Source: Kiritimatiellia bacterium (GTDB lineage: Bacteria > Verrucomicrobiota > Kiritimatiellia > RFP12 > DVOR01). From it: 64,000 nt of DNA. Under the pieces are notes generated by a model. That model was given only the letters and a program-made list of their open reading frames with translations. It searched no databases and was not told the origin of the DNA. The DNA lies in contig JAFXKZ010000002.1 in assembly GCA_017531445.1 (NCBI GenBank), positions 637,286 to 701,285 on the forward strand, read 5' to 3'. Below, piece after piece: positions 1 to 9,181 of the stretch. The position numbers were made by a program, and so were the translations under genes. The number at the start of each line of letters is the position of its first letter. The first letter of the stretch is position 1.

Positions 1-1
1 T

Positions 2-928
2 GCGTTGGCTTTTATCGTTTTCTTCTCCATCCGGCGCACCATCAGTTACCGTCAAACACTCTCTCTGCCTGTGGAAGCTGAGACGGTCGAAGGCGCGCAA
101 GCACTTATCGGGTTTGAACCGAGCACGGTCAATGTTACCTTCCGGGGGTCGGAAGCTGCCATCCGGGAACTGGCACTCTCCGGGACAGAACCTCCCCGCA
201 TCCGCCTCCACCTCCGGCCGCCGCTCAATGGCGGTTCCATCGCACGCGTCAGGATTTCCAGAAGTAATGTGCGTTGCGACTCGGGCTTGCGCGTGGCCTC
301 AATCGAACCGCAATTCGTTGTCGCCTCTTTCGACACCAGTGCCACCCGGCAGATTGATATCGCCGACCCCATCATCAGCGGTGCTCCTGCCAACACGTCC
401 GTTGTAGTGAAAATTGAACCCAAAACCGTGGAAATTACAGGCTCACGGCTTCTTTTGGATGAACTCGAAGCCGCGCAAACACCGTTGAACACCGCACTTC
501 TGGATGTCTCCGGACGCACTGAAGCCTTTGAAACCATGCTGAAAGTCTTTCCTCCGGATAATCGTGGCGGCTGGACCCTGAAGCCGGACACGGTTCATGC
601 CGAAGTCAGTTTTGTAAAAGAAGATACCGAACGTGTCTTTGAAAAAGTGCCGATACGCATCCTGCAATCCACCCCGGGAACGCATTACGTTGCCGATCCT
701 CCCACCGTAAAAGTGGTCCTGCAAGGCGCACGTGGAGAACTGCTTTCCATCAATCCTGCGGGGGTGTCGGCCATTGCGAGTACCAGCGATTATGTTACCG
801 CCACAGACGCTGCGCGTATCGAATGCGAACCGCAAATTTTTCTGCCCTGCACCAATCGTGTCAATCGCGTTGAAGTCTTTCCGCCACGCATTTGGTTGAC
901 CCCGCTCTCCAAGGATTCCCAACAATGA
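2..928 (+). CDS. YbbR-like domain protein (5' end cut by window)
   Basis: The open frame is already open at the window edge, so the true start lies upstream. The remaining 308 residues begin inside a hydrophobic N-terminal stretch (AFIVFF) and continue with repeated beta-rich modules of the YbbR type, a periplasmic or outer-face repeat family found in CdaR-like proteins. Visible repeats include a segment with FEPSTVNVTFRGSEAAI near residue 35 and a second with IEPKTVEITGSRLLLDEL near residue 140. No catalytic motif is seen. The stop overlaps the next start (ATGA), so it is co-translated with the GldG-like and DUF4340 proteins. In Bacillus, CdaR regulates a diadenylate cyclase; no cyclase is visible here, though it could lie upstream. 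The family call is moderately confident and the role is unknown. Confidence 0.6.
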   Translation, partial: ALAFIVFFSIRRTISYRQTLSLPVEAETVEGAQALIGFEPSTVNVTFRGSEAAIRELALSGTEPPRIRLHLRPPLNGGSIARVRISRSNVRCDSGLRVASIEPQFVVASFDTSATRQIDIADPIISGAPANTSVVVKIEPKTVEITGSRLLLDELEAAQTPLNTALLDVSGRTEAFETMLKVFPPDNRGGWTLKPDTVHAEVSFVKEDTERVFEKVPIRILQSTPGTHYVADPPTVKVVLQGARGELLSINPAGVSAIASTSDYVTATDAARIECEPQIFLPCTNRVNRVEVFPPRIWLTPLSKDSQQ

Positions 929-2316
929 AACTCGCCCCCTCCCAAAAACGTTGGCTCACGTGTGCCACCCTGTGCATTCTTTTGGCTGCAACCATTGCGC
1001 TCTTAATTGACTTGTTGCTGTTTCAATGGCGTCCTGTGCTTGATTCAAACTGGACAGAAGCATCGCTTCCGCTCTCGGCGCGAAGCCGTGCCACCTTGAC
1101 CGACACCGCCGGCACCATTGCGATTGTCAGTCTGCTGCCGGCAGAATCTCCCGCCACGCTTCCGGCAGGTCACCTCCTCAGAAGGTTTGACCATGCCTCG
1201 CGGGAGCTCTCCGGTGCGATTCTGGAAATCACCTATGCCGATCCGCGCACCGAACCGCAATTCACTGCCCAGATGATGGCTGCCGGGGCAGAAGGTCCGG
1301 GCATTCTGCTGCGGCAAATGGGGCGAAATGTATTTATTCCCGAACAAGCTTTGCTCTCTGAAAACGGCACTTACGACCCGGCAAACGCAGAAGAAGCACT
1401 TGCAGCAGCCTTTGCCCGTCTGTCACGTGCCGATGGCGTTCAAATCGGATGGCTCACCGGACACGGCGAAGCCAGCCTTTCCAATCCGGATCCGGCGGAG
1501 GGATATTCCGGATTGCGGCGGGCATTGGAAAACGAAGGGTGCATCCTGCGCGACCTCCGATTGGATGCCAATGCCGCAGGGCAGTCAATTCCTCCGGAAA
1601 TCAAAGTCATTGCGATTGTCAATCCGCGTTATCCCATCACACCGACAGAACGCATCCAACTCGCCGAGTGGTTGGATCGTGGCGGACGCCTGATTTGCTT
1701 CCTGCCCTCCGGAGAAACTTCCGGGCTCGCTCCGCTTTTGGAGCTGTGGGGGCTTCGCATCGGCACCACCCCGCGCATCGGCACCGTCACGACACCCGCA
1801 GGCCTGTCGCGCACGGATTTGCTTGATGAAGCCCATCCCATCACCGAAGCTCTCGCCGGGAACGTCTCGGTCAACTGCTGTGCGCCAAAGGCTCTTTACC
1901 CCTTTGATGTGCGTGGAATCAATGCCACTGCGCTGTTGCGGCTCACGGTCCACCCCCTCGCAGAGGACGCAACTACGTCAGGAAGTGAACAGATTATCGT
2001 GGGGCTCGCAGCCGAACGTGGCAGCAATGTCGGTGAAGATTTGGGCTTCAAGCCGGGCAGAATCGTCATCTTCGGCGATGCCAGCTTCGCCTCCAATCGG
2101 AATGTCTTGAACCGCGCATCCGCCAATCGCGACTTGACAATCAACGCTTTCCGATGGTTGACCGGGCTTTCCGGAAGCGGTGCACGGGGTGCGTTTTATG
2201 GACTCTCCATCGGCTGGGATCGCCAAATGTGGAAATACTGTCTTGTCATCCTCGGCGTCGGCATCCCGTTACTTTTTGGTCTTCTAATCAAGCTTTTAAC
2301 CTGGAGAATGGCATGA
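925..2316 (+). CDS. GldG-like ABC-transporter-associated membrane protein
   Basis: 463 residues. There is one TM helix near residues 12-32 and a second at the extreme C-terminus (YCLVILGVGIPLLFGLLIKL), with a soluble domain between them. The segment IGWLTGHGEASL followed by GLRRALENEG matches the GldG/DUF4350-type domain usually encoded beside an ABC permease (gliding-type or export ABC systems). The start was chosen at 925 because its ATG overlaps the upstream TGA; an in-frame start at 892 would overlap the previous gene by 37 bases. No ATPase or permease gene is in the window, but they may lie upstream of base 1. Its combination with a DUF4340 gene immediately downstream is the common arrangement in PVC and Bacteroidota genomes. 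The substrate is unknown. Confidence 0.7.
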   Translation: MKLAPSQKRWLTCATLCILLAATIALLIDLLLFQWRPVLDSNWTEASLPLSARSRATLTDTAGTIAIVSLLPAESPATLPAGHLLRRFDHASRELSGAILEITYADPRTEPQFTAQMMAAGAEGPGILLRQMGRNVFIPEQALLSENGTYDPANAEEALAAAFARLSRADGVQIGWLTGHGEASLSNPDPAEGYSGLRRALENEGCILRDLRLDANAAGQSIPPEIKVIAIVNPRYPITPTERIQLAEWLDRGGRLICFLPSGETSGLAPLLELWGLRIGTTPRIGTVTTPAGLSRTDLLDEAHPITEALAGNVSVNCCAPKALYPFDVRGINATALLRLTVHPLAEDATTSGSEQIIVGLAAERGSNVGEDLGFKPGRIVIFGDASFASNRNVLNRASANRDLTINAFRWLTGLSGSGARGAFYGLSIGWDRQMWKYCLVILGVGIPLLFGLLIKLLTWRMA

Positions 2317-4139
2317 GATTCGCACGAAACTTCGCCATATTGTTGTTACTCATCGCAAGTCTTGTCACTGCACTTGTGCTGACCCACCTCTTCCGTCCGC
2401 AAAAACCGCTCCTTCCCGGAGACAAACTCTTTCCCTTCGTGCCGGAAACAATTTCGGAAATCATGTGGGATGTGCGCGATGAAGAAGGCACGCTTCAGAC
2501 GCTTCATCTCTACCGCCATGGCGAAATCTGGCGCATGGATGCCCCCTATGCAGGCTTGCTTTGCGATACAAAACAGGTGGCGACATTCATTGATCAGATT
2601 CTCTCCCTCACGATTGTCTCCGCACAACAATCCGAGGCGCATCCGCTTTTTGAGGTCGATCGCACCCTGACCGTTGCCACGCCGGAAAAGCGGATCTCCT
2701 GTGCCTTCGGCTTCTCGTCTGCCATGGGAATAGCACAAGTACTTGCCGTATGCAACGGTAACAATGTTGCGGTCAATGCCCGGGATCTTGCGGCACTTCC
2801 GCAATCGGTTCGCCAATTATGGAGTCAGGCCCTCCTTCCGATTGCAGCAGAACAATTGACCGCCATCGAATGGCGTTCCCCCGGGAATCCCTTTATCCGG
2901 GCACTGAAACGGCCGGACAATACGTGGACGGTAACCCAACCCTTTACATTCAACCCGGAAACCAATGCCGTCTATCGTGCATTGGACTTACTTACCGATC
3001 AGCAGATCATCACGGCCTATATCCGTCCGGCTCCGGGCGAAACCGCCGTGGTCGCCCTCTCGGAAGCAATGCTTGCTGCCTACGGACTTGATGAAGAATA
3101 TGCCATCCGTGCGACATTCCGGGTCAAGGGTCTCAGCGAACCGCTTCAGCTGCGTTTCGGGAAAAGCGACCCCACACGTCCGGAGCATCTCTATTGCCTT
3201 TTGGATGGACGGCAAAGCATCGTCTCCGTTCCAGTGGCACTTAAACGGATTTTTACTTCGGAAGGTCCCTTTGCCATCCGCCACCAAAATCTTTCCATTC
3301 TTGGCAACAATCTGTCCCCTGATACGATTATTATCCGTGAGAAAGCCAAAGATGCCACAATCACGCTAACGCAAAACTATGGTTACTGGCGGCTCAAAAC
3401 ACCGGTTGATCTCCCTGCTGATATCCAGACTGTCACCTCGCTTCTGGAAACGCTTTCGACCCTTTCCGGTGACATCACAGAGGCGGCAATTCCAAATGAT
3501 GATGCGCTTATTTGCGAAATTGTTCTCATGAGTTCAACGCGTAATACGACTGTTTCTCTCAAGATTTACCCGGGAGAAACCGCTGATGGTTATCTGGCGT
3601 TCCGGAGTGACCTTGAGCGGTTTTACAAAATGCAGAAGGCGGATTTCCCTGAAATACTCCTTGCACATCAAAAGCTCAACCGAGCATTGCTGGATCGTAC
3701 ACTCGTTGCTTTCCCCGCAGAAAACATCCGCAGGATTGCCATCGCACACGAAAACACGCCGATAGAGACGGTAGCACGTCTTCCGGACACTTCTATATGG
3801 ATTACCGAGCATCCGCAGGGACATTATGTTGAACAAGTCACCATTGACACGTGGCTGAAGCTCTTTTCCGACTTCAAAGCCGTATCCGTATTGTGCGACA
3901 CCTCCACAGACAAATCACGCATTTCCGCTTTCGGTTTGGACAAACCGCATACAACACTCACATTGGATCTCATGGGAAATACCGAACAACTGCGGCGTAT
4001 CCTGCTCTTTTCGGCGCGCCCGACGCTTGACGAAAAGATTCCCGTGATGATTCAAGGTTCGCCATTGATTTATGCAATCGAGCCGGAAACATTTGCACTG
4101 TTCCGGAAATCTTTGACGGCCAAAGAGCCCGTACCATGA
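2313..4139 (+). CDS. DUF4340 domain envelope protein
   Basis: 608 residues. An N-terminal signal anchor (residues 6-26, LLLLIASLVTALVLTHLF) is followed by repeated DUF4340 modules. Each carries a short strand set followed by a segment such as HGEIWRMDAPYAGLLCDTKQVATFIDQIL, and there are about three recurrences (residues near 55, 250 and 360). The start overlaps the preceding stop (ATGA at 2313), and its own stop overlaps the kinase start at 4136, so the four genes are translationally coupled. DUF4340 proteins usually follow GldG-like proteins and are thought to form the extracytoplasmic part of an ABC-type complex. The molecular function is not established. Confidence 0.7.
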   Translation: MRFARNFAILLLLIASLVTALVLTHLFRPQKPLLPGDKLFPFVPETISEIMWDVRDEEGTLQTLHLYRHGEIWRMDAPYAGLLCDTKQVATFIDQILSLTIVSAQQSEAHPLFEVDRTLTVATPEKRISCAFGFSSAMGIAQVLAVCNGNNVAVNARDLAALPQSVRQLWSQALLPIAAEQLTAIEWRSPGNPFIRALKRPDNTWTVTQPFTFNPETNAVYRALDLLTDQQIITAYIRPAPGETAVVALSEAMLAAYGLDEEYAIRATFRVKGLSEPLQLRFGKSDPTRPEHLYCLLDGRQSIVSVPVALKRIFTSEGPFAIRHQNLSILGNNLSPDTIIIREKAKDATITLTQNYGYWRLKTPVDLPADIQTVTSLLETLSTLSGDITEAAIPNDDALICEIVLMSSTRNTTVSLKIYPGETADGYLAFRSDLERFYKMQKADFPEILLAHQKLNRALLDRTLVAFPAENIRRIAIAHENTPIETVARLPDTSIWITEHPQGHYVEQVTIDTWLKLFSDFKAVSVLCDTSTDKSRISAFGLDKPHTTLTLDLMGNTEQLRRILLFSARPTLDEKIPVMIQGSPLIYAIEPETFALFRKSLTAKEPVP

Positions 4140-5557
4140 GTCTGGAGCTCGCACTTGAAGTCCTTTATGAGGCGGCATTTCATACCGACAGCCGTTTCAG
4201 GATTTTGGATTGTAATGCAAGAGCCGTTGAGATCTTGCGTGCAGAGTCAAAAGAATCATTGCTTGGCCGTATCGCCACTGATATCCCTTCCGACCACGCA
4301 CTCGCCGCAGATTTCCCCACCTGCCTGTGCGAACGGCTCACCGCTGTGCCGTTTGTTGTCATTGAATGTCGCGTAACACGTGACGACAAAAGCCGCTTCT
4401 GGGCAGAAACTGTGACGCATCGACTTGCCGACGGCACCCATCTTATCACACTGCGTGACATCTCTGCCCGTGTAGAAAGCCTGCAACGCATCGAAGAAGC
4501 CAATGAACGCCTGCGCGCACTGCTTCGGGATCGAATGGAATTTGTCTCAAATGTTTCTCACGAATTACGGACGCCGCTAACCTCAATGTCGTATGCATTA
4601 ACCAATATGCAACGCGGCATCTGCGGAACACTTCCCGAAAAAGCGACCGATTACCTGAAGCGGCTCCAGGTCGATGTCAAGCGTCTGCTGACCACGGTCA
4701 ATGACCTTTTGGACGTAAGACAAATGGAGCACGGCACACTCACGCTCCACGCCACGCTTACACCTCTGCACTGTCTGCTTGAGTCTTCAGCCTCGGCACT
4801 GCGAATTCAAGCAGAAGAAAAGCAGCAGACACTCACGGTGCTTCCCATCGAACGTGAGTGCTATGCGCTCATCGATCGTCCTAAATTTGAGCGCGTCTTC
4901 TTCAACATCTTTTCCAATGCTGTGAAATATACACCGGAAGGCGGCACGATTGTCGCCCGTCTTTACCGGAAAGATTCCACAGTGTTCTTCGAGATTGACG
5001 ATAATGGCATCGGCATCCCTAAAGAGGCACTTGCACACGTATCCGAGCGGTATTTCCGGGTGGGCGACCATGTTTCCGGCACAGGACTGGGGCTTTCAAT
5101 CGTCAGGGAAATCACTGAATTGCATCAAGGTGCACTTGCTATTGCCTCTCCGGTGCCCGGAACCTCGTGCGGCACACGTATTACAATCACACTGCCGGAA
5201 AGTGCTCCACCCGAAGTGCATCTCATTACAGATACACCCGCATTTACTGCGACTTGGCGCGAAGCGCTTTGGTCTTCCGGTCAAAGCATACACACGCTTT
5301 CGCCCAATGACGTTCCGCCGCACAGCACCGCATTCACAGCCACTTCGCAATTTATCATCGATGGTTCCCTGCCGGAATCCGTCATCACGTCAATCGTCTG
5401 CCAATTGCGTCGCACCCAGACCACGCTGCAAAGTCCCATCCTCATCTTGAGCGATGCGATGAACCCTCTCATGCGACGCGATTTTGCCCGATGGCGCACG
5501 CTCGTCCGCCCACAGACGATTTCCGGTGAAGATCTGCGCACACTTCTTTGCTTCTGA
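4136..5557 (+). CDS. PAS-type sensor histidine kinase with degenerate receiver tail
   Basis: 473 residues with no TM helix, so probably cytoplasmic. A PAS-like domain occupies residues 1-115. HisKA follows with the phospho-acceptor His142 (SNVSHELRTPLTS). HATPase_c shows the N box (FFNIFSNAVKYTPEGG), G1 (DDNGIGIP) and G2 (GTGLGLS). After about residue 360 the last 110 residues resemble a receiver fold: VHLITDTPAF at the first acidic patch, IIDGSLPE at the phospho-Asp strand, PILILSD at strand 4, and RPQTISGEDLRTLL where a receiver normally has Lys-Pro. The acidic pair is reduced to one Asp and the Lys is Arg. No cognate regulator is adjacent; the double-receiver protein at 24.5 kb is a remote candidate only. 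Confidence 0.85.
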   Translation: MSLELALEVLYEAAFHTDSRFRILDCNARAVEILRAESKESLLGRIATDIPSDHALAADFPTCLCERLTAVPFVVIECRVTRDDKSRFWAETVTHRLADGTHLITLRDISARVESLQRIEEANERLRALLRDRMEFVSNVSHELRTPLTSMSYALTNMQRGICGTLPEKATDYLKRLQVDVKRLLTTVNDLLDVRQMEHGTLTLHATLTPLHCLLESSASALRIQAEEKQQTLTVLPIERECYALIDRPKFERVFFNIFSNAVKYTPEGGTIVARLYRKDSTVFFEIDDNGIGIPKEALAHVSERYFRVGDHVSGTGLGLSIVREITELHQGALAIASPVPGTSCGTRITITLPESAPPEVHLITDTPAFTATWREALWSSGQSIHTLSPNDVPPHSTAFTATSQFIIDGSLPESVITSIVCQLRRTQTTLQSPILILSDAMNPLMRRDFARWRTLVRPQTISGEDLRTLLCF

Positions 5558-5569
5558 TTTGCGTTTCTC

Positions 5570-6622
5570 ATGATTGCCACGCCCCACCTTGCCGCATTTC
5601 AAGTTCAAAAGCTGCTGTTCTCAACAGCAGCTACCGCTCTTTGGCGGGGATTTCAGCCCAAACTTGATCGCCCGGTTCTGCTCTTAACCTTCTGTACTGT
5701 TGCCGAACAAGACGCGGATTTCCGCCGAAAAACATTTGAAGTCATCCGCACCTTAACGCATGTAAAATCGGCACTCGTTCCGGAGATACTCGATGTTGTG
5801 CGCGAGGGAACGCACATCTACATCATTCTTGAAGATGCAAACATCGTTGCTCTGCGCACCGTACTCAAAGGTAAACCCCTGACACCTGCCCAATTTACAA
5901 CCCTGCTTAAGCAACTTGCCCAAGGGCTTTCCACGCTTCAATCAGCCGGAATCTCTTGTGAAACACTTACGCCTGATCACCTTTTCATCAGTGAGACCTC
6001 CACGCTTGTTCTCCCCGATATCACTGCATTTCGGGCACAAACTCCGGCGGCTCCAAATGAGTCTTCTCCCCTCTTTGCCCGTGATCTGCTCTGGTGCGCC
6101 CCCGAGCAATGCTGCCACCCGCCCCTCCTACCTGATACACGTTCGGCAATGTATGCCGTCGGGCTGACCTTTTATGCGCTCGCCACCGCGCAAATCCCTT
6201 TTGGCGCACTCCCGCAGCGCGCGCTTCTTTCTGCAAAACAGCAGCGGCAAGTGCCTTCGCCATGCGACATTATTCCACAATTTCCGGAAGTGCTCGCCGC
6301 CATCCTCTCACGCATGACACAGCGCACCGCCGAGCAGCGTTACCCGCAGTGGGGCGATCTTCTGCACGATCTTTATCTGGCAGAACAGGGAATCCAACCT
6401 GCGATTCGCTCACCGGAGACAGCCACCATCGCCCCTCCATTCCCGCACCCCACCGCCTCCGGCAGACGGGTGCTCTGCCATCATGCAAGTGAAATGCGTC
6501 TTTATCGCGAACGGTGCCAACGCGAAACTGCCTTCCCGAAAAGTCTTCGTTTCATCTTATCCCTTCTCCTCTTTTTAATTGTAACAGCACTTCTGCTTAT
6601 CGTATGGACCACCTTTCTATGA
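5570..6622 (+). CDS. Membrane-anchored serine/threonine pseudokinase
   Basis: 350 residues with the layout of a Hanks-type kinase: N-lobe, hinge (IYIILEDAN), a C-lobe with an APE-like WCAPEQCC segment, and a GLTFYALATAQIPFG helix typical of Pkn kinases. Catalytic residues are missing. The beta3 strand reads PVLLLTF with no Lys; the HRDLKPEN loop reads CETLTPDH (residues 130-137), losing the catalytic Asp, Lys and Asn; the DFG position reads PDIT, keeping only Asp150. A single C-terminal TM helix (about residues 325-347) suggests a cytoplasmic domain tethered to the membrane. It lies 12 bp after the histidine kinase and overlaps ligA by ATGA. No good ribosome site precedes the ATG. It is probably a scaffold or ligand-binding pseudokinase. 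Confidence 0.75.
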   Translation: MIATPHLAAFQVQKLLFSTAATALWRGFQPKLDRPVLLLTFCTVAEQDADFRRKTFEVIRTLTHVKSALVPEILDVVREGTHIYIILEDANIVALRTVLKGKPLTPAQFTTLLKQLAQGLSTLQSAGISCETLTPDHLFISETSTLVLPDITAFRAQTPAAPNESSPLFARDLLWCAPEQCCHPPLLPDTRSAMYAVGLTFYALATAQIPFGALPQRALLSAKQQRQVPSPCDIIPQFPEVLAAILSRMTQRTAEQRYPQWGDLLHDLYLAEQGIQPAIRSPETATIAPPFPHPTASGRRVLCHHASEMRLYRERCQRETAFPKSLRFILSLLLFLIVTALLLIVWTTFL

Positions 6623-8898
6623 CCGACACCGAACGCATCCGCGCCCTCAGGGAAACGATTCTCCGCCACGACCGCCTTTATTACGTTGAAGCGCGTCCAG
6701 AGATTTCCGACTATGATTACGACCGGCTCTGGAGCGAACTTGAACGCCTTGAAGCCGCGCATCCGGAGCTGATTACCCCCGATTCGCCTACGCAACGTGT
6801 CAGCGGCGCGCCGATTTCCGGCTTTGAAAAGGTGCGCCACGATCCGCCAATGCGCAGTCTTGATAAAACTTACGAGCGCGGAGAACTTGCACAGTTTGAC
6901 GCCTTCCTCCATGAGAAAATGCCGGACGCTGTCTGGGACTATACCGTTGAGCCAAAAGTAGACGGTCTCTCGCTTTCGCTCCTCTACCGCGATGGATTGC
7001 TCCTCCGTGCGGCCACACGCGGCAATGGCGAAGTGGGAGATGATATCACTGCCAACGTAAAGACCATCCGCTCCATCCCGCTTCGTATCCCAACCGATGC
7101 CGCGCTCGTTGAGGTGCGCGGCGAAATCTACATGACCCGGGAAGGTTTTGCTGCGCTCAACCGCCGCGAAGAGGAGGCCGGTCGCGAACCTTTTGCCAAT
7201 CCGCGCAACGCAGCCGCCGGCTCAGTCAAACTCTTAGACCCGCGCGAAGTGGCACAACGCCCCTTGGATGCCGTCCTTTATGGCGTAGGCGCACTCTCCG
7301 GGGTCACCTTTGCCACGCACTCGGCCATGTTGCGCACACTCGCCGAATGGGGCTTCAAAACGCCCCCGTGGCAACGGCTCTGCATGGATATTGAACAGGT
7401 CTTTCATGCCATTGACGAGCTCGGGGCGCGCCGTCACACCTTTCCTTTTGAGATTGATGGCGCGGTCATCAAGGTCAATCAACGCACACTTTACCCCCGG
7501 CTCGGCAGCACCGCACACGCGCCACGCTTCGCAAGAGCCTATAAATACGCGCCCGAAGTCGCCGAAACGCGCCTGAATGACATTACGGTTCAAGTAGGAA
7601 GGACGGGCGTTCTTACTCCTGTTGCCGAGCTGGAGCCGGTGCACTTGGCAGGCTCTGTCATCTCGCGGGCAACGCTGCACAATGCCGACATGGTGCAGAC
7701 CAAAGATATCCGTATCGGCGATTGGGTGCAACTCTCCAAACATGGCGATGTCATCCCTGCCGTTGATGCCGTTGTGCCCGGCAAGCGTCCGCCGGAAGCC
7801 GTGCCGTACCGCTTTCCCGATCACTGCCCCGTCTGCGGAAGCGAAGTCTCGAAATTAGAGGGCGAAGTCGCCATCCGCTGTATCAATCCCGACTGTCCGG
7901 CGCAGCGCGTGGGACGCCTTGAGCTCTTTGTTTCGCGCAATGCGCTTGATATCGCTGCCATCGGTTCACGTATGGCAGAGGCACTTGTACAAGCCGGACT
8001 CGTTACGCGTCCGCTTGACCTTTTTGCCATCAACACCGAAACACTCTCCACATTCAAACTCATTTCCGAAGACGGTTCCGAGCGTCGTTTCGGCAAAAAG
8101 GCCAACGATGTGGCGCAAGCACTTGCCAATGCCGCCACGCTTCCCCTGCACCGCTGGCTGACGGCGTTCGGGATTCCGGGCATCGGCGAAACGGCTGCGC
8201 GCACCTTATCCGCGCTCTTCCCCTCGCTCTCGGCGATGCAGGATACTGCACTTCTGGAAGAGATTCTCGCGTTTTATGCGGCAATCGAGCGTAAACTCTC
8301 ACCGGAAGACGACCGGGACTTGTTCATGGGCGAGATTGTGGCACGTGCCGAAGCACTCAAGCCCCATGGACTGATCCTGCGCGATGACCCGGAGCGTTCC
8401 ATCCGTGACCGTTACCTGCTTACGGTAAAACCGGAAATGGCTCGCGCCCTGTTTCACTTCCTCAAAGCCCCTTACGCGACCGATCTTTTCGCACGGCTTG
8501 CGGCATTGGGCATTGACCCCAAGCCGGAAATCAAACAGGCTTCCGGCAACGCATTGGCAGGGCTCTCCTTTGTCATCACCGGCACACTTTCCCACGCACG
8601 CGAGCATTTTGAAGCCCTCATTCGCGACCATGGCGGCACCGTGCAAGGTGCGGTGTCCAAAAAAACCTCCTATCTGCTCATCGGGGAGAACCCCGGCGGC
8701 AGTAAATACAACAAAGCACAGGCCCTCAATACGCCGATGCTCCCGGAAGCTGCCTTTATGGCTCTTCTTTCCCCCACCCCTCAAGCTCCGGAAATGCCGC
8801 CGCCAGAAGCCTCAAAGGAAGCCGCCGGAAAACCGCTCCAAGCCCCCTCTCACCCTGATGCTTATGTTCAAGACGACTTTTTCGGGAGTTTGAAATGA
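6619..8898 (+). CDS. ligA: NAD-dependent DNA ligase LigA
   Basis: 759 residues, longer than the roughly 670 usual for LigA. The Ia domain begins at the N-terminus (YYVEARPEISDYDYD). The adenylation Lys lies in EPKVDGLSLSLLY. The NTase and OB folds follow, then a Cys4 zinc finger (CPVCGS...CINPDC), the helix-hairpin-helix region, and a BRCT domain (LAGLSFVITGTLSHAREHFE, with GENPGGSKYNKA). The extra length lies in a segment between the HhH region and BRCT (about residues 555-640, rich in charged residues) and in a Pro-rich C-terminal tail ending DDFFGSLK. The start at 6619 overlaps the pseudokinase stop (ATGA); an in-frame ATG at 6604 is possible. The enzyme seals nicks in replication and repair. 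Confidence 0.97.
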   Translation: MTDTERIRALRETILRHDRLYYVEARPEISDYDYDRLWSELERLEAAHPELITPDSPTQRVSGAPISGFEKVRHDPPMRSLDKTYERGELAQFDAFLHEKMPDAVWDYTVEPKVDGLSLSLLYRDGLLLRAATRGNGEVGDDITANVKTIRSIPLRIPTDAALVEVRGEIYMTREGFAALNRREEEAGREPFANPRNAAAGSVKLLDPREVAQRPLDAVLYGVGALSGVTFATHSAMLRTLAEWGFKTPPWQRLCMDIEQVFHAIDELGARRHTFPFEIDGAVIKVNQRTLYPRLGSTAHAPRFARAYKYAPEVAETRLNDITVQVGRTGVLTPVAELEPVHLAGSVISRATLHNADMVQTKDIRIGDWVQLSKHGDVIPAVDAVVPGKRPPEAVPYRFPDHCPVCGSEVSKLEGEVAIRCINPDCPAQRVGRLELFVSRNALDIAAIGSRMAEALVQAGLVTRPLDLFAINTETLSTFKLISEDGSERRFGKKANDVAQALANAATLPLHRWLTAFGIPGIGETAARTLSALFPSLSAMQDTALLEEILAFYAAIERKLSPEDDRDLFMGEIVARAEALKPHGLILRDDPERSIRDRYLLTVKPEMARALFHFLKAPYATDLFARLAALGIDPKPEIKQASGNALAGLSFVITGTLSHAREHFEALIRDHGGTVQGAVSKKTSYLLIGENPGGSKYNKAQALNTPMLPEAAFMALLSPTPQAPEMPPPEASKEAAGKPLQAPSHPDAYVQDDFFGSLK

Positions 8899-9065
8899 AA
8901 TCCTTCCTGATTCTCTTTGGTTGTGTAGAAGCTTCGCTGCTCATCACCTTTATCCTCTTTCTTTTCTCGGAGAAAAATACTTGGCTCTATCCGCTGCTGT
9001 TGATCCTGCTCGCACTTTCATTCGCTCTTGGAAGCCTCTTGCTCTTCCTTAAAAAGAAACCGTAA
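8895..9065 (+). CDS. Small two-helix membrane protein
   Basis: 56 residues. The ATG overlaps the ligA stop (ATGA), which argues for real coupled translation. Two hydrophobic helices (residues 3-24 and 31-52) are separated by the short polar turn SEKNTW, and the protein ends in the basic tail KKKP. No family was recognised. It closes the operon. Since nothing but the overlap, composition and reading frame supports it, the function is left open. Confidence 0.55.
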   Translation: MKSFLILFGCVEASLLITFILFLFSEKNTWLYPLLLILLALSFALGSLLLFLKKKP

Positions 9066-9134
9066 CGCTGTCTGCGCTATCTTGTGTTCAGAGGATAAAA
9101 AAAATGTATTTCTGCCGCACACACGCATAAAACG

Positions 9135-9143
9135 TGCTACATT
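9135..9143 (+). promoter_or_regulatory. Extended -10 promoter for SGNH hydrolase gene
   Basis: TGCTACATT, an extended -10 (TGn plus TACATT), lies about 38 bases before the start codon. No good -35 is visible. The ribosome site AGAGGAATCATTCC lies directly before the ATG. Confidence 0.45.
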
Positions 9144-9181
9144 GAATATACCTTTCCAGCACCACATAGAGGAATCATTCC

